DNA of 64,000 nucleotides from Aestuariirhabdus sp049985285. Its GTDB lineage: Bacteria > Pseudomonadota > Gammaproteobacteria > Pseudomonadales > Aestuariirhabdaceae. Below are positions 24,762-33,736 of this stretch, piece by piece. Each line of letters begins with the position of its first letter. The stretch's first letter is position 1. The position numbers and the translations under genes were made by a program. The stretch spans positions 868,001 through 932,000 of the forward strand of contig NZ_JBNIEU010000002.1 of NCBI RefSeq assembly GCF_049985285.1, in the 5' to 3' direction. The notes below the pieces were generated by a model. It had not been told where the DNA came from and did not search any database. It saw nothing but the letters and a program-made list of their open reading frames with translations.

Positions 24762-26042
24762 GTGTTCAGGGAGCTTGAAGAGGTTCGAATCGGGGTCGTT
24801 GGTCTCGGTTATGTCGGGTTGCCGCTTGCGGTGGAGTTCGGTAAATATTACGACACGGTTGGTTTTGATATTGATCAGGGCCGTGTACAGGAGCTTGGCT
24901 CAGGATGCGACCGTACCCTGGAGGTCGACGCCTCTGAATTGGCCCAGGCGCAACACCTCACGTACAGTTGTGAGCTGGAAGGTTTGCGTGATTGCAATGT
25001 CTATATCGTCACCGTACCTACCCCCATCGACCGTTTCCATAACCCGGACCTGACACCGCTCACCCGGGCCAGCGAAAGCCTGGCAACGGTGATCGCGGCA
25101 GGAGATGTGGTGATCTATGAGTCCACCGTTTATCCCGGTGCCACCGAAGAGCACTGTATACCGATTATCGAGCAAGGTTCAGGGTTGGTTTATAACCGGG
25201 ATTTTTTCGCAGGCTACAGTCCCGAGCGAATCAATCCTGGTGATAAGGAGCACCGACTCGTCAATATCCTTAAAGTAACCTCGGGTTCCACCCCGCCAAT
25301 AGCCGACTTTGTTGACGCGCTCTACGCCAGCATTATTACCGCTGGAACCCATAAAGCCAGCAGCCTGCGTGTAGCTGAAGCGGCAAAAGTGATCGAAAAC
25401 ACCCAGCGTGACCTGAATATCGCCCTCATCAACGAGCTGGCGTTGATCTTTGAGAAGCTGGATATCGACACTATCGAAGTGTTGGAGGCGGCAGGCACCA
25501 AATGGAACTTCCTGCCTTTTCGTCCCGGCCTTGTGGGAGGGCATTGCATCGGTGTTGATCCCTACTACCTCACCTATAAGGCTCAGGAGATAGGCTACCG
25601 CCCTGAGGTGATCATGGCCGGGCGGCGCATTAACGACCGCATGGGCGCATACGTGGCGGAGAAGCTGATAAAGGCGATGATCGCCCAAAAAATCGACGTG
25701 GCGCAGAGCCGTGTTGTCATATTGGGGCTAACCTTTAAGGAGAACTGCCCGGACCTGCGCAATACCCGCGTTATCGATATCGTTGAGGAGCTCAAGGGCT
25801 GGGGGGTAGCGGTGGATATTCACGACCCCTGGATCGATTGCGATGAGGCGCAGCACGAATACGGAGTCGAGGTCATGGCGGAGTGCCCGCAACGCAAGTA
25901 TGACGCTGTTGTGCTGGCCGTGGGTCATGAGCAGTTTGCACGTATGTCTCGCGAGCAGTTTGATGCCCTGCGTAATGAAGCATCGGTGTTATTTGATGTG
26001 AAGTCAGTGCTCCCCAAAGGATGGGCGGATCTGCGTTTATAA
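24762..26042 (+). CDS. tviB: Nucleotide-sugar dehydrogenase, TviB/WbpA (UDP-GlcNAc 6-dehydrogenase) type
   Basis: This 426-residue enzyme of the UDP-sugar dehydrogenase family has an N-terminal NAD-binding fold with GVVGLGYVGLPLAVEFGK, an NAD/substrate motif at VTVPTPID, and the catalytic cysteine in GGHCIGVDPYYLT. The pattern, with VPTPID and GGHCIGVDPYY, fits the TviB/WbpA group that oxidises UDP-N-acetylhexosamine to the uronic acid. UDP-glucose 6-dehydrogenase is the alternative. GTG at 24762 has AAGGAG upstream. An in-frame TTG at 24741 is less likely. It is followed by Ugd and an epimerase. Confidence 0.85.
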   Translation: MFRELEEVRIGVVGLGYVGLPLAVEFGKYYDTVGFDIDQGRVQELGSGCDRTLEVDASELAQAQHLTYSCELEGLRDCNVYIVTVPTPIDRFHNPDLTPLTRASESLATVIAAGDVVIYESTVYPGATEEHCIPIIEQGSGLVYNRDFFAGYSPERINPGDKEHRLVNILKVTSGSTPPIADFVDALYASIITAGTHKASSLRVAEAAKVIENTQRDLNIALINELALIFEKLDIDTIEVLEAAGTKWNFLPFRPGLVGGHCIGVDPYYLTYKAQEIGYRPEVIMAGRRINDRMGAYVAEKLIKAMIAQKIDVAQSRVVILGLTFKENCPDLRNTRVIDIVEELKGWGVAVDIHDPWIDCDEAQHEYGVEVMAECPQRKYDAVVLAVGHEQFARMSREQFDALRNEASVLFDVKSVLPKGWADLRL

Positions 26043-26114
26043 CCTGCCTGGCACGGGCAACCCTGATATCAGGGGCACTCCCGAAATAATGATTGTGAAA
26101 GGATTACAGAAATA

Positions 26115-27476
26115 ATGCAGCTGACAATATTTGGAACCGGATACGTGGGTTTGGTTACCGGCGCTTGCCTGGCCGAGGTCGGTCACCATGTGCTCTGTGT
26201 CGATGTTGATCAAGCGAAGATCGACTGCCTGCTACGCGGTGAAATTCCTATCTATGAGCCGGGCCTTGATGTTCTGGTGCACCGCAATCGTGAACTGGGG
26301 CGGTTGCAGTTTTCCACCGACGTTCGCCGTGGCGTGGAGTACGCGGAAATTCAGTTCATCGCCGTCGGCACGCCTCCCGACGAAGATGGTTCTGCGGACC
26401 TGCAGTATCTGTTGGCAGTGGGGCGGGAAATTGGGCGTTATATGCCCGATAAAAGACTGGTCATCGACAAATCAACGGTGCCGGTAGGGACCGCCGACAA
26501 GGTGCGGGCCGCCATAGCCCAGCAGCTGTCCGAGCGTGGGCTGGATCTTTCATTCGATGTGGTGTCCAACCCTGAGTTTCTAAAAGAGGGGGCCGCGATT
26601 GACGATTTTATGAAACCTGATCGTATTATCGTCGGTACCGAGAATGAGCGAAGCCGCTCGTTAATGAAAGAGCTTTATGCACCGTTCAACCGCAGCAGTG
26701 ACCGCATGATTTTTATGGATCTGCGTTCGGCAGAGCTAACGAAGTACGCAGCCAACGCCATGCTGGCGACTAAAATCAGTTTTATGAACGAGATGGCCAA
26801 CCTGGCGGAGCATTTGGGGGCCGATATCGAACAGGTGCGGCGGGGGATCGGCTCCGATCCACGCATCGGTTACCACTTTATCTATCCCGGGTGCGGTTAT
26901 GGCGGATCCTGTTTTCCCAAGGATGTGCAAGCGCTGGAGCGGACGGCCAATGAGGTCAGCTACGAAGCATCGTTGCTGCAAGCGGTCGAACAGGTTAATC
27001 GGCAGCAAAAGAAAAAACTCTATCAGCGTATTGATCAGTACTTCAGCGGCAACTTGCAAGGCAAAACCCTGGCTCTTTGGGGCTTGGCGTTTAAGCCTCG
27101 CACCGATGATATGCGAGAAGCACCGAGTCGAGCTTTGATGGAGGCTTTGTGGAGGGCTGGCGCCAGAGTGCGAGCTTACGATCCGCAAGCGATGGGAGAG
27201 GCGCGGCGCATCTATGGCGAACAGGATCAACTGCAGCTGTGCGCTAGCGCGCAGGAAGCCCTGGCCGGCGCTGATGGGTTGGTGATCTGTACCGAATGGA
27301 GTGAGTTTCGCGCACCCGATTTCGCCACTATTCGCGACAGTCTGTCGGCACCGGTAATTTTTGATGGTCGCAACCTGTATGACCCGGTTGCGCTTCGTGA
27401 ACAGGGACTGGACTATATCGCGATCGGTCGTTCCAACTGGCCATCCGAGGCTATGTCCCCTGGTGGTGCGGTATGA
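26115..27476 (+). CDS. ugd: UDP-glucose 6-dehydrogenase
   Basis: This 453-residue enzyme oxidises UDP-glucose to UDP-glucuronate with two NAD+. Family marks are the Rossmann start GTGYVGLVTGACLAEVGHHV, PEFLKEGAAIDDFMKPDRI, and the catalytic cysteine loop GCGYGGSCFPKDVQAL. It is distinct in sequence from the upstream TviB-like enzyme, so the cluster makes two kinds of UDP-uronic acid. Its stop overlaps the ATG of the epimerase (ATGA). Confidence 0.95.
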   Translation: MQLTIFGTGYVGLVTGACLAEVGHHVLCVDVDQAKIDCLLRGEIPIYEPGLDVLVHRNRELGRLQFSTDVRRGVEYAEIQFIAVGTPPDEDGSADLQYLLAVGREIGRYMPDKRLVIDKSTVPVGTADKVRAAIAQQLSERGLDLSFDVVSNPEFLKEGAAIDDFMKPDRIIVGTENERSRSLMKELYAPFNRSSDRMIFMDLRSAELTKYAANAMLATKISFMNEMANLAEHLGADIEQVRRGIGSDPRIGYHFIYPGCGYGGSCFPKDVQALERTANEVSYEASLLQAVEQVNRQQKKKLYQRIDQYFSGNLQGKTLALWGLAFKPRTDDMREAPSRALMEALWRAGARVRAYDPQAMGEARRIYGEQDQLQLCASAQEALAGADGLVICTEWSEFRAPDFATIRDSLSAPVIFDGRNLYDPVALREQGLDYIAIGRSNWPSEAMSPGGAV

Positions 27477-28489
27477 ATGTACTGGTAACGGGTGCTGCCG
27501 GGTTTATTGGATACCACCTGTGTCAGTATCTGCTGGCCCGCGGGGATAGCGTGGTTGGCATCGATAATCTTAATGACTATTACGATGTTAATTTAAAGCA
27601 GGCACGCTTGCGGGAGTTGAAGCGAGGCCTGGGATGCGACCGGTTTCGCTTTATCAAAATGGATATCGCCGATAAAACGGCGCTAGAGGCCCTGTTTCAG
27701 GAGGGCGGTTTTTCGCGGGTGGTAAACCTGGCTGCACAAGCCGGGGTGCGCTACTCCCTGGAAAACCCCGATGCCTACATCAGCTCCAATATCGTAGGTT
27801 TTATGAATGTGCTGGAGGGGTGTCGCCATCAGGGAATAGAACACCTGGTTTACGCCTCTTCCAGTTCGGTGTACGGGGCTAATGAATCCCTGCCTTTTAG
27901 CGAGCACGATAATGTGGACCATCCATTGTCGCTCTATGCCGCCACCAAAAAATCCAATGAGTTGATGGCCCACACCTACTCTTCACTCTACCAGTTACCT
28001 ACAACGGGACTTCGATTCTTTACGGTCTATGGTCCCTGGGGTCGCCCCGATATGGCGCTATTTCTGTTTACCCGTAACATTCTGGCGGGTGAACCGATCG
28101 ATGTTTTCAACCATGGCCATCATCGAAGGGATTTCACCTACATCGACGATATCGTTGAAGGGGTTGTGCGCTCACTGGATGATGTTGCTGTCGCGGATGC
28201 TGGTTGGAAGGGCCTCAGTCCCGATCCGGCCACCTCATTCGCGCCCTGGAGAGTGTTTAACATCGGCCATGGTGAGCCGGTAGAGCTGATGACCTACATC
28301 CGTACCATCGAGCAGGTCGTAGGGCGCAAGGCGCAGATCAACTTTCAGCCCATGCAGCCGGGGGATGTCCCCGAAACCGCGGCGAATGTGGACGCGCTGG
28401 AGGCAGCGGTGCGCTATCGGCCGGGTACTGATGTAGAGGAGGGGGTTGAGCGATTCGTACGCTGGTACCGAAATTTCTATTCTGTTTGA
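27473..28489 (+). CDS. NAD-dependent epimerase, UDP-glucuronate 4-epimerase type
   Basis: This 338-residue short-chain dehydrogenase/reductase-type epimerase has GAAGFIGYHLCQYLL for NAD binding, VNLAAQAGVRYSLENP, SSSSVYG, and the catalytic YAATKKSNE tetrad. AQAGVRYS and its length fit the UDP-glucuronate 4-epimerase group that makes UDP-galacturonate. Its position directly after ugd fits that substrate. The three sugar genes end at a strong terminator, with no glycosyltransferase in between. Confidence 0.9.
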   Translation: MNVLVTGAAGFIGYHLCQYLLARGDSVVGIDNLNDYYDVNLKQARLRELKRGLGCDRFRFIKMDIADKTALEALFQEGGFSRVVNLAAQAGVRYSLENPDAYISSNIVGFMNVLEGCRHQGIEHLVYASSSSVYGANESLPFSEHDNVDHPLSLYAATKKSNELMAHTYSSLYQLPTTGLRFFTVYGPWGRPDMALFLFTRNILAGEPIDVFNHGHHRRDFTYIDDIVEGVVRSLDDVAVADAGWKGLSPDPATSFAPWRVFNIGHGEPVELMTYIRTIEQVVGRKAQINFQPMQPGDVPETAANVDALEAAVRYRPGTDVEEGVERFVRWYRNFYSV

Positions 28490-28522
28490 GTGGCAGCGAT
28501 CTTCAAAAGCCCCTAAATGGAT

Positions 28523-28559
28523 AAAAAAGAGCGAACAACCCGGGTTGTGCGCTCTTTTT
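28523..28559. terminator. Strong bidirectional terminator
   Basis: A long near-perfect stem (AAAAAGAGCG-ACAACCC pairing with GGGTTGT-CGCTCTTTTT) flanked by A and T runs. It sits between the convergent epimerase and DUF3581 genes and can serve both. Confidence 0.88.
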
Positions 28560-28572
28560 GAGTAGCAAAAAA

Positions 28573-29277
28573 TCAGGCGGCGAAGAGGGATTTGCGCTCA
28601 TTGTAGGCGTTGATCAGCTGGTCGATAACCGGCTGTTCGTAGCTGCGCAGGCTGCTCATGATCATGCGTTTCTCGCCCTGCCCTACGACCTCACCATTTT
28701 CACTAAAGCTGAAGTTCATGGTGACGTTGCCACGCTTGCCTACCACGTCCAATGATGCGCCGGTAAATTCAACGGTGGGCGATGTCAGGTCAAGCCTGTC
28801 CAGCTCCAGGGCCATGCTCTCGTAGATCACCAGGGGGCGGTCGGGGTTAAACATAACGTTCTGCTCCGCCATAAGGGGGACCAGCAGGTGGGGGAAGTTC
28901 ATGCCGGAGAAGGAAACATAGCTGCGGACCAGGGCTTCGATCATTGGCAGGTCGGTGCTGATGGCTCCGCTACGCTCTACGTCCAGGTACTCCTTCCCGT
29001 TATCGTCACAGACGCGCAGGTGACCGTCGCTTAGCTCCTGCAAGTCCAGCGCAACGCTCTCGCTGACCATGCCTGAGAAGGTAAATCGCATCTTTGTGCT
29101 AATCCCTGTTTTGCTCAACACCATTGCGAAAAGCAGGTCGCCGGGTACGCAAAAACGTTTTGCATCAACGTCGTGGATGACATTAAAGTCATTGGCGATT
29201 CGCTTGGCAAACTCGCTGGACTGCTCGCGGGTAAAGCAGAACTTGTCGTCGATGTTGCTATGAAAATGTTCTAACAT
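28573..29277 (-). CDS. DUF3581 family protein
   Basis: This 234-residue cytoplasmic protein matches a gammaproteobacterial family of unknown function that I know as DUF3581. The conserved core FAKRIANDFNVIHDVDAKRFCVPGDLLFAMVL resembles the DFNPxH region of MaoC/hot-dog dehydratases and thioesterases. A hot-dog fold is inference. The frame extends upstream to 29361, but the ATG at 29277 fits the family start. It is monocistronic between terminator and divergent marC-family gene. Confidence 0.72.
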   Translation of the reverse strand: MLEHFHSNIDDKFCFTREQSSEFAKRIANDFNVIHDVDAKRFCVPGDLLFAMVLSKTGISTKMRFTFSGMVSESVALDLQELSDGHLRVCDDNGKEYLDVERSGAISTDLPMIEALVRSYVSFSGMNFPHLLVPLMAEQNVMFNPDRPLVIYESMALELDRLDLTSPTVEFTGASLDVVGKRGNVTMNFSFSENGEVVGQGEKRMIMSSLRSYEQPVIDQLINAYNERKSLFAA

Positions 29278-29439
29278 GGCGTGAATCGTTACTCTTGAGC
29301 CTGTTGTAAGGTGTCCTTTGGCGCGCATACTATCATGTGCAAGAGCGGCAAAATGATACATTTTGTGAACGAATTGTGATCACTTGGTTGCGGGCGAAGA
29401 GTCTTTGCCCTGCTGTGAAAGTCCCGAATGGAGGTGGGT

Positions 29440-30069
29440 ATGTTAACCAGTGCCGCGATGGCTAGCTTTATTGCGACCCTTTTTTCGATGATGAACCCGA
29501 TAGGGAATATTGGGGTGTTTGCTGGTATGACGGGGGGGCTGCCTGACTCGGAGATACGTAAAATCGCCTGGAAAACGGGGTTCGCCATTGCGGTGACACT
29601 CCTGTTGGTAGTGTGGTTAGGCGACGTTTTGTTGAGGTTTTTTGGTATCAGCGTAGACGAGCTGAGGGCGGCCGGTGGCGTGGTGGTGTTAATCATCGGG
29701 CTGCATATGCTGTTTAATAAGTCTGAGCATAAGCATTCCACTGCCGAGCTGGAAGATGCCGAAACTAGGGATTCTATCGCTGTGGTACCCATGGCGATTC
29801 CTATAACTGCAGGTCCAGGGACCATGACCAGCGTATTACTGGTTTCCCAGCACCAACACCTGATTAGTCGTTTTGAAGTCTCCCTGATCGTGATTCTTAT
29901 GGCTGTCCTGACCGCGCTGCTATACAGCTTTGCCGGTCCCCTCTCCCGTCGTCTGGGGGAGTCAGGGGTTGGTGTTGTGACCCGAATTATGGGGCTGGTG
30001 CTGTCAGCTATCGCCATGGGGATGTTGGCGGCGGGTCTGAAATCGCTGCTTCCCGGTTTGGCTGGATAG
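29440..30069 (+). CDS. MarC family integral membrane protein
   Basis: A 209-residue inner-membrane protein with six hydrophobic helices. MarC/UPF0056 signatures are FSMMNPIGNIGVFAGMT near the start and VPMAIPITAGPGTMTSV in the middle, which are the two repeated NPxG-like motifs. The transport substrate is not established, although some relatives are called neutral amino acid transporters. The start used is 29440 with GGAGGT 5 nt upstream. An ATG at 29428 overlaps that ribosome site. Confidence 0.88.
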   Translation: MLTSAAMASFIATLFSMMNPIGNIGVFAGMTGGLPDSEIRKIAWKTGFAIAVTLLLVVWLGDVLLRFFGISVDELRAAGGVVVLIIGLHMLFNKSEHKHSTAELEDAETRDSIAVVPMAIPITAGPGTMTSVLLVSQHQHLISRFEVSLIVILMAVLTALLYSFAGPLSRRLGESGVGVVTRIMGLVLSAIAMGMLAAGLKSLLPGLAG

Positions 30070-30107
30070 CCAAGCGCTTTTTTCATCGCTCTTGCTGCAC
30101 GTGGGGT

Positions 30108-30135
30108 TTGACAGCTAAAGGGCGCAATGTATAAT
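30108..30135 (+). promoter_or_regulatory. Sigma-70 promoter of tRNA-Val
   Basis: Consensus -35 TTGACA (30108-30113) and -10 TATAAT (30130-30135) have a 16-nt spacer and are followed by a GC-rich discriminator (CGTCGCG), the usual mark of a stringently controlled stable RNA promoter. Confidence 0.85.
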
Positions 30136-30152
30136 CGTCGCGTCCAAACGAC

Positions 30153-30229
30153 AGGCGCGTAGCTCAGTTGGTTAGAGCGCCACCTTGACATGGTGGAGGT
30201 CGTTGGTTCGATTCCAATCGCGCCTACCA
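30153..30229 (+). tRNA. tRNA-Val (anticodon GAC)
   Basis: 77 nt with a perfect 7-bp acceptor stem AGGCGCG/CGCGCCT, a D-arm GCTCAGTTGGTTAGAGC, an anticodon stem CCACC/GGTGG with loop TTGACAT (anticodon GAC), a TTCGATT T-loop and an encoded CCA end. Confidence 0.97.
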
Positions 30230-30238
30230 AATTTAAAG

Positions 30239-30264
30239 AAGCCGGCATCAGCCGGCTTTTTTTC
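30239..30264 (+). terminator. Terminator after tRNA-Val
   Basis: Stem AAGCCGGC/GCCGGCTT with ATCA loop, followed by a T-run, 9 nt after the tRNA. Confidence 0.9.
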
Positions 30265-30320
30265 GTTTTTAAACACGTGGCCTTTGGTAGGGGTCACCAC
30301 TGATCAGAAGGATGTTAGCC

Positions 30321-32249
30321 ATGCCCTCTATTACCCTTCCCGATGGCAGTATTCGTCAATTCGATAACCCGGTCACCATTATGCAGGTGGCCGAAGATAT
30401 CGGTCCTGGCCTGGCCAAGGCCACCATCGCCGGCCGCGTTGATGGTGAGCTGCAAGATGCCTGCGAGCTGATTGCTGACGATGCTCAATTACAAATTATT
30501 ACCGCCCGCGACGAGGAGGGGTTGGAGATTATTCGCCACTCTTGTGCGCACCTGATCGGGCATGCGATCAAGCAGCTGCAGCCCACGGCGAAAATGGCGA
30601 TCGGTCCGGTTATCGAAGAGGGTTTTTACTACGACATCGATACCCCTGAAACGCTTACGATGGATGACCTTGCCGGGCTCGAAAAGCGCATGAAGGATCT
30701 GATCTCCAAGGGTTACGATGTTGTTAAAAAGTGGACGCCTGTGGCCGAAGCGCGTCGGATTTTTGAAGAGCGTGGAGAGCAGTACAAGGTTGAAATTATC
30801 GATGGTCTGGGTGAAGAGGTGGAGCAGGTTGGTCTCTATTACCACGAGGAGTACATCGATATGTGCCGTGGCCCCCACGTCCCTAATACCCGTTTTTTGA
30901 AAGCCTTTCAGTTAACCAAGTTGGCCGGTGCCTACTGGCGTGGGGATTCCAGCAATAAAATGCTGCAGCGAGTGTACGGTACTGCATGGGGTGACAAGAA
31001 AGCCTTGAAGGCCTACTTGCAGCGTATCGAAGAGGCCGAAAAGCGTGACCACCGCAAGCTGGGCAAGCGTCTGGACCTGTTCCATACCCAGGAGGAGGCG
31101 CCGGGGATGGTGTTCTGGCACCCGAATGGCTGGACCATCTATCAGGTGGTGGAGCAGTACATGCGTCAGGTGCAGCTCGATAACGGCTATCTTGAGATTA
31201 AAACTCCGCAGGTAGTTGATCGCACCCTATGGGAGCGATCCGGTCATTGGGATAAGTTTCAGGAGATGATGTTCACGACTCACTCCGAGAATCGCGATTA
31301 CGCGGTCAAGCCCATGAACTGCCCTTGCCATATTCAGGTCTTCAACCAGGGGCTGCGCAGCTACCGTGACCTGCCCTTGCGGTTGGCTGAATTTGGCTCC
31401 TGCCATCGTAATGAGCCATCGGGAACCCTGCACGGCTTGATGCGGGTACGCAACTTCACCCAGGATGACGCCCATATCTTCTGTAGTGAAGAGGCGATTC
31501 AGGAGGAGGTGGCGACATTTATTGACCTGCTTTATGCCGTTTACAAGGATTTTGGCTTTGACCAGATTATTCTTAAGCTCTCCACGCGCCCCGAGCAGCG
31601 AGTCGGATCCGATGAGGTTTGGGATCAGTCGGAGGCAGCGCTTGAGGCTGCGCTGAACGCGACAGGGCTGGAGTGGGACCTGTTGCCGGGCGAAGGCGCC
31701 TTCTACGGTCCCAAGATTGAGTTTTCACTGAAAGATTGCATTGGCCGGGTTTGGCAGTGCGGTACCATACAGGTCGACTTCTCAATGCCCGGTCGTCTCG
31801 ATGCGCAATTTGTAGCCGAGGATGGCTCGCGCCAAACGCCGGTTATGTTGCACCGGGCAATACTGGGCTCCTTTGAGCGTTTTATCGGTATTCTGGTAGA
31901 AAACTATGCCGGCGCGATGCCTGTTTGGTTGGCCCCTACCCAAGCCGTTGTCATGAATATTACGGACAATCAGGCCGAATATGCCCAAAAGGTTGAAAAA
32001 ACCTTGAAAGAAGCGGGTTTCAGGGCCAATGCGGACTTGAGAAACGAGAAGATCGGCTTTAAAATCCGCGAGCACACAATTCAGAAAGTCCCTTATCAGC
32101 TTGTAGTGGGCGATAAGGAGATGGAAAATGGTAGCGTGGCGGTGCGAACACGGTCCGGAGAGGATCTTGGAAGTATGCCGCTGGATACTCTGGTTGAGCT
32201 AATAGCTACAGAAGTGGCCAAGCTCGGCAGAACCCAGGACGATGCCTGA
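30321..32249 (+). CDS. thrS: Threonyl-tRNA synthetase
   Basis: The 642-residue class II synthetase (same length as E. coli) charges tRNA-Thr. It has an N-terminal TGS domain (MPSITLPDGS...), a tRNA-SAD editing domain with HSCAHLIGHA, a catalytic core with zinc Cys in MNCPCHIQVF, and a C-terminal anticodon-binding domain. An ATG at 30312 is in frame, but SD AGAAGG abuts it, and the E. coli protein starts at the MP..ITLPDGS position. 30321 is therefore used. It heads the thrS-infC-rpmI-rplT block. Confidence 0.97.
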   Translation: MPSITLPDGSIRQFDNPVTIMQVAEDIGPGLAKATIAGRVDGELQDACELIADDAQLQIITARDEEGLEIIRHSCAHLIGHAIKQLQPTAKMAIGPVIEEGFYYDIDTPETLTMDDLAGLEKRMKDLISKGYDVVKKWTPVAEARRIFEERGEQYKVEIIDGLGEEVEQVGLYYHEEYIDMCRGPHVPNTRFLKAFQLTKLAGAYWRGDSSNKMLQRVYGTAWGDKKALKAYLQRIEEAEKRDHRKLGKRLDLFHTQEEAPGMVFWHPNGWTIYQVVEQYMRQVQLDNGYLEIKTPQVVDRTLWERSGHWDKFQEMMFTTHSENRDYAVKPMNCPCHIQVFNQGLRSYRDLPLRLAEFGSCHRNEPSGTLHGLMRVRNFTQDDAHIFCSEEAIQEEVATFIDLLYAVYKDFGFDQIILKLSTRPEQRVGSDEVWDQSEAALEAALNATGLEWDLLPGEGAFYGPKIEFSLKDCIGRVWQCGTIQVDFSMPGRLDAQFVAEDGSRQTPVMLHRAILGSFERFIGILVENYAGAMPVWLAPTQAVVMNITDNQAEYAQKVEKTLKEAGFRANADLRNEKIGFKIREHTIQKVPYQLVVGDKEMENGSVAVRTRSGEDLGSMPLDTLVELIATEVAKLGRTQDDA

Positions 32250-32275
32250 CGACAATCCGTATAGGAGAAGTGACA

Positions 32276-32818
32276 ATTAAGCGAGATAATAAAAGGGAAC
32301 GACGCGTACAGCTGCCCCCGATAAATGAAAATATCAAGGCTGTCGAAGTACGCCTCATTGGTCAGGATGGAGAGCAGATAGGCGTCGTACCTACCCAGGA
32401 AGCCCTGGGCATTGCTCGTGAAGCCGAATTAGACCTGGTAGAGATCAACGCAACATCGGAGCCTCCGGTGTGTAAGGTCATGGACTACGGGAAGCATCTG
32501 TTCGAGCTCAAGAAACAAAAAGCTGCTGCTAAGAAAAAGCAGAAGCAAATCCAGGTGAAAGAGATTAAATTTCGCCCGGGCACCGAAGAAGGGGATTATC
32601 GGGTAAAACTGCGCAACCTGATACGTTTCCTTGAAGAGGGCAACAAGGCTAAGGTTTCCTTGCGTTACCGCGGTCGGGAGATGGCTCACCAGGAGCTGGG
32701 AATGGAGCTGCTTAACCGGGTTGAAAAAGACCTGGAAGAGTACGGCACCGTTGAACAGCGTCCGAAAATGGAAGGCCGTCAACTGATCATGGTATTGGGC
32801 CCAAAAAAGAATAAGTGA
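32276..32818 (+). CDS. infC: Translation initiation factor IF-3, ATT start codon
   Basis: The 180-residue protein has both IF3 domains. The N-domain includes INENIKAVEVRLIG and LVEINATSEPPVCKVMDYGK. The linker is very lysine-rich, and the C-domain includes VKEIKFRPGTEEGDYRVKLR and GREMAHQELGMELLNRV. An in-frame GTG at 32270 is only 2 nt from the SD AGGAG (32263-32267), whereas ATT at 32276 is 8 nt away and gives exactly the E. coli length. ATT/AUU is the rare start through which IF3 represses its own synthesis. Confidence 0.95.
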   Translation: MKRDNKRERRVQLPPINENIKAVEVRLIGQDGEQIGVVPTQEALGIAREAELDLVEINATSEPPVCKVMDYGKHLFELKKQKAAAKKKQKQIQVKEIKFRPGTEEGDYRVKLRNLIRFLEEGNKAKVSLRYRGREMAHQELGMELLNRVEKDLEEYGTVEQRPKMEGRQLIMVLGPKKNK

Positions 32819-32938
32819 TCGTTTTCAGTGCATCCCTGGTTGGGCTCTCGGGCTTGGCCGGGTTGTGTTGTTTGATCGCTTTCATATTAACTGACCGGCT
32901 TTAACACAGGTTGAGCCGAGGAATGCGGAGTGCTTTAA

Positions 32939-33133
32939 ATGCCAAAGATGAAAACCAAAAGCGGAGCAGCCAAACGCTTTAAGAAAACGGCCAATGGCTA
33001 CAAGCGGAAGTGTGCTTTTAAAAGCCATATTCTGACCAAAATGACCACCAAGCGTAAGCGCCAGTTGCGCGGCACCAAGGGCATGGCCCCTGCCGACGTC
33101 GCTGCTGTTGATCGTATGTTGCGAGTGCGCTAA
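32939..33133 (+). CDS. rpmI: Ribosomal protein bL35
   Basis: A 64-residue, very basic protein with the L35 pattern MKTKSGAAKRFKKTANGY and LRGTKGMAPADVAAVDRML. The 120-nt gap after infC is where E. coli carries the L20-dependent translational operator. A comparable RNA structure is possible here but I did not resolve one. Confidence 0.97.
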   Translation: MPKMKTKSGAAKRFKKTANGYKRKCAFKSHILTKMTTKRKRQLRGTKGMAPADVAAVDRMLRVR

Positions 33134-33180
33134 GCGTACCCGATTCTTATTGGTAGATTATGTTTTTTAGGAGATAGCTT

Positions 33181-33537
33181 ATGCCTCGCGTAAAACGTGG
33201 TGTGGTGGCTCGCCGCCGTCACAAGAAAATTTTGAAGCAGGCTAAGGGTTACTACGGTGCCCGCAGTCGTGTATTTCGTGTAGCCAAACAGGCCGTAACC
33301 AAGGCTGGACAGTATGCTTACCGTGACCGTCGTCAACGTAAGCGCCAGTTCCGTGCCCTGTGGATTGCCCGTATCAATGCGGCTTCACGTTTGAACGGTC
33401 TGTCTTACAGCCGCTTCATCGCTGGTCTGAAGAAGGCCTCAATCGAGATTGACCGTAAGGTCCTGGCTGATATCGCCGTCCATGAGAAGTCAGCTTTTGC
33501 TGCGATCGTGAACAAAGCGAAAGAAGCGCTTGCTTGA
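33181..33537 (+). CDS. rplT: Ribosomal protein bL20
   Basis: A 118-residue basic helical protein (PRVKRGVVARRRHKKILKQ; SRFIAGLKKASIEIDRKVL), exactly the usual length. L20 is needed for 50S assembly and in E. coli represses rpmI-rplT. It is followed by a strong terminator. Confidence 0.97.
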   Translation: MPRVKRGVVARRRHKKILKQAKGYYGARSRVFRVAKQAVTKAGQYAYRDRRQRKRQFRALWIARINAASRLNGLSYSRFIAGLKKASIEIDRKVLADIAVHEKSAFAAIVNKAKEALA

Positions 33538-33554
33538 TCTCGTAAGAGAGCGTG

Positions 33555-33581
33555 AAAAAGGAGGCTTCGGCCTCCTTTTTT
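33555..33581 (+). terminator. Terminator after rplT
   Basis: Stem AAAAAGGAGGC/GCCTCCTTTTT with a short TTCG loop and T-run, 18 nt after rplT. Confidence 0.92.
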
Positions 33582-33736
33582 AATGCCTGGTGTTTATGAC
33601 GGCAAGAGTTTGCACAAATGCTACGGGTAGGGGCTTCAGGCTGTGCAAGTTGCTGTTTTTTTAGGTCCTTTCCCGTTAATATACGGGGCTATTTTCTGTT
33701 GGGGCATCGGCCCTGCATGGTGTTCGGAGTTCAATA

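Noticed and set aside
26061..26074. Perfect 14-bp palindrome CCCTGATATCAGGG before ugd
   Set aside because: It is short, with no T-run and no sign of a second copy. It may be a chance feature of the 72-nt gap.
29289..30248. 319-codon minus-strand frame over the marC-family gene and tRNA-Val
   Set aside because: Its start encodes GIEPTTSTMSRWRSNQLSYAP, the well-known false translation of the antisense of a tRNA gene. The rest is antisense to the MarC-family gene.
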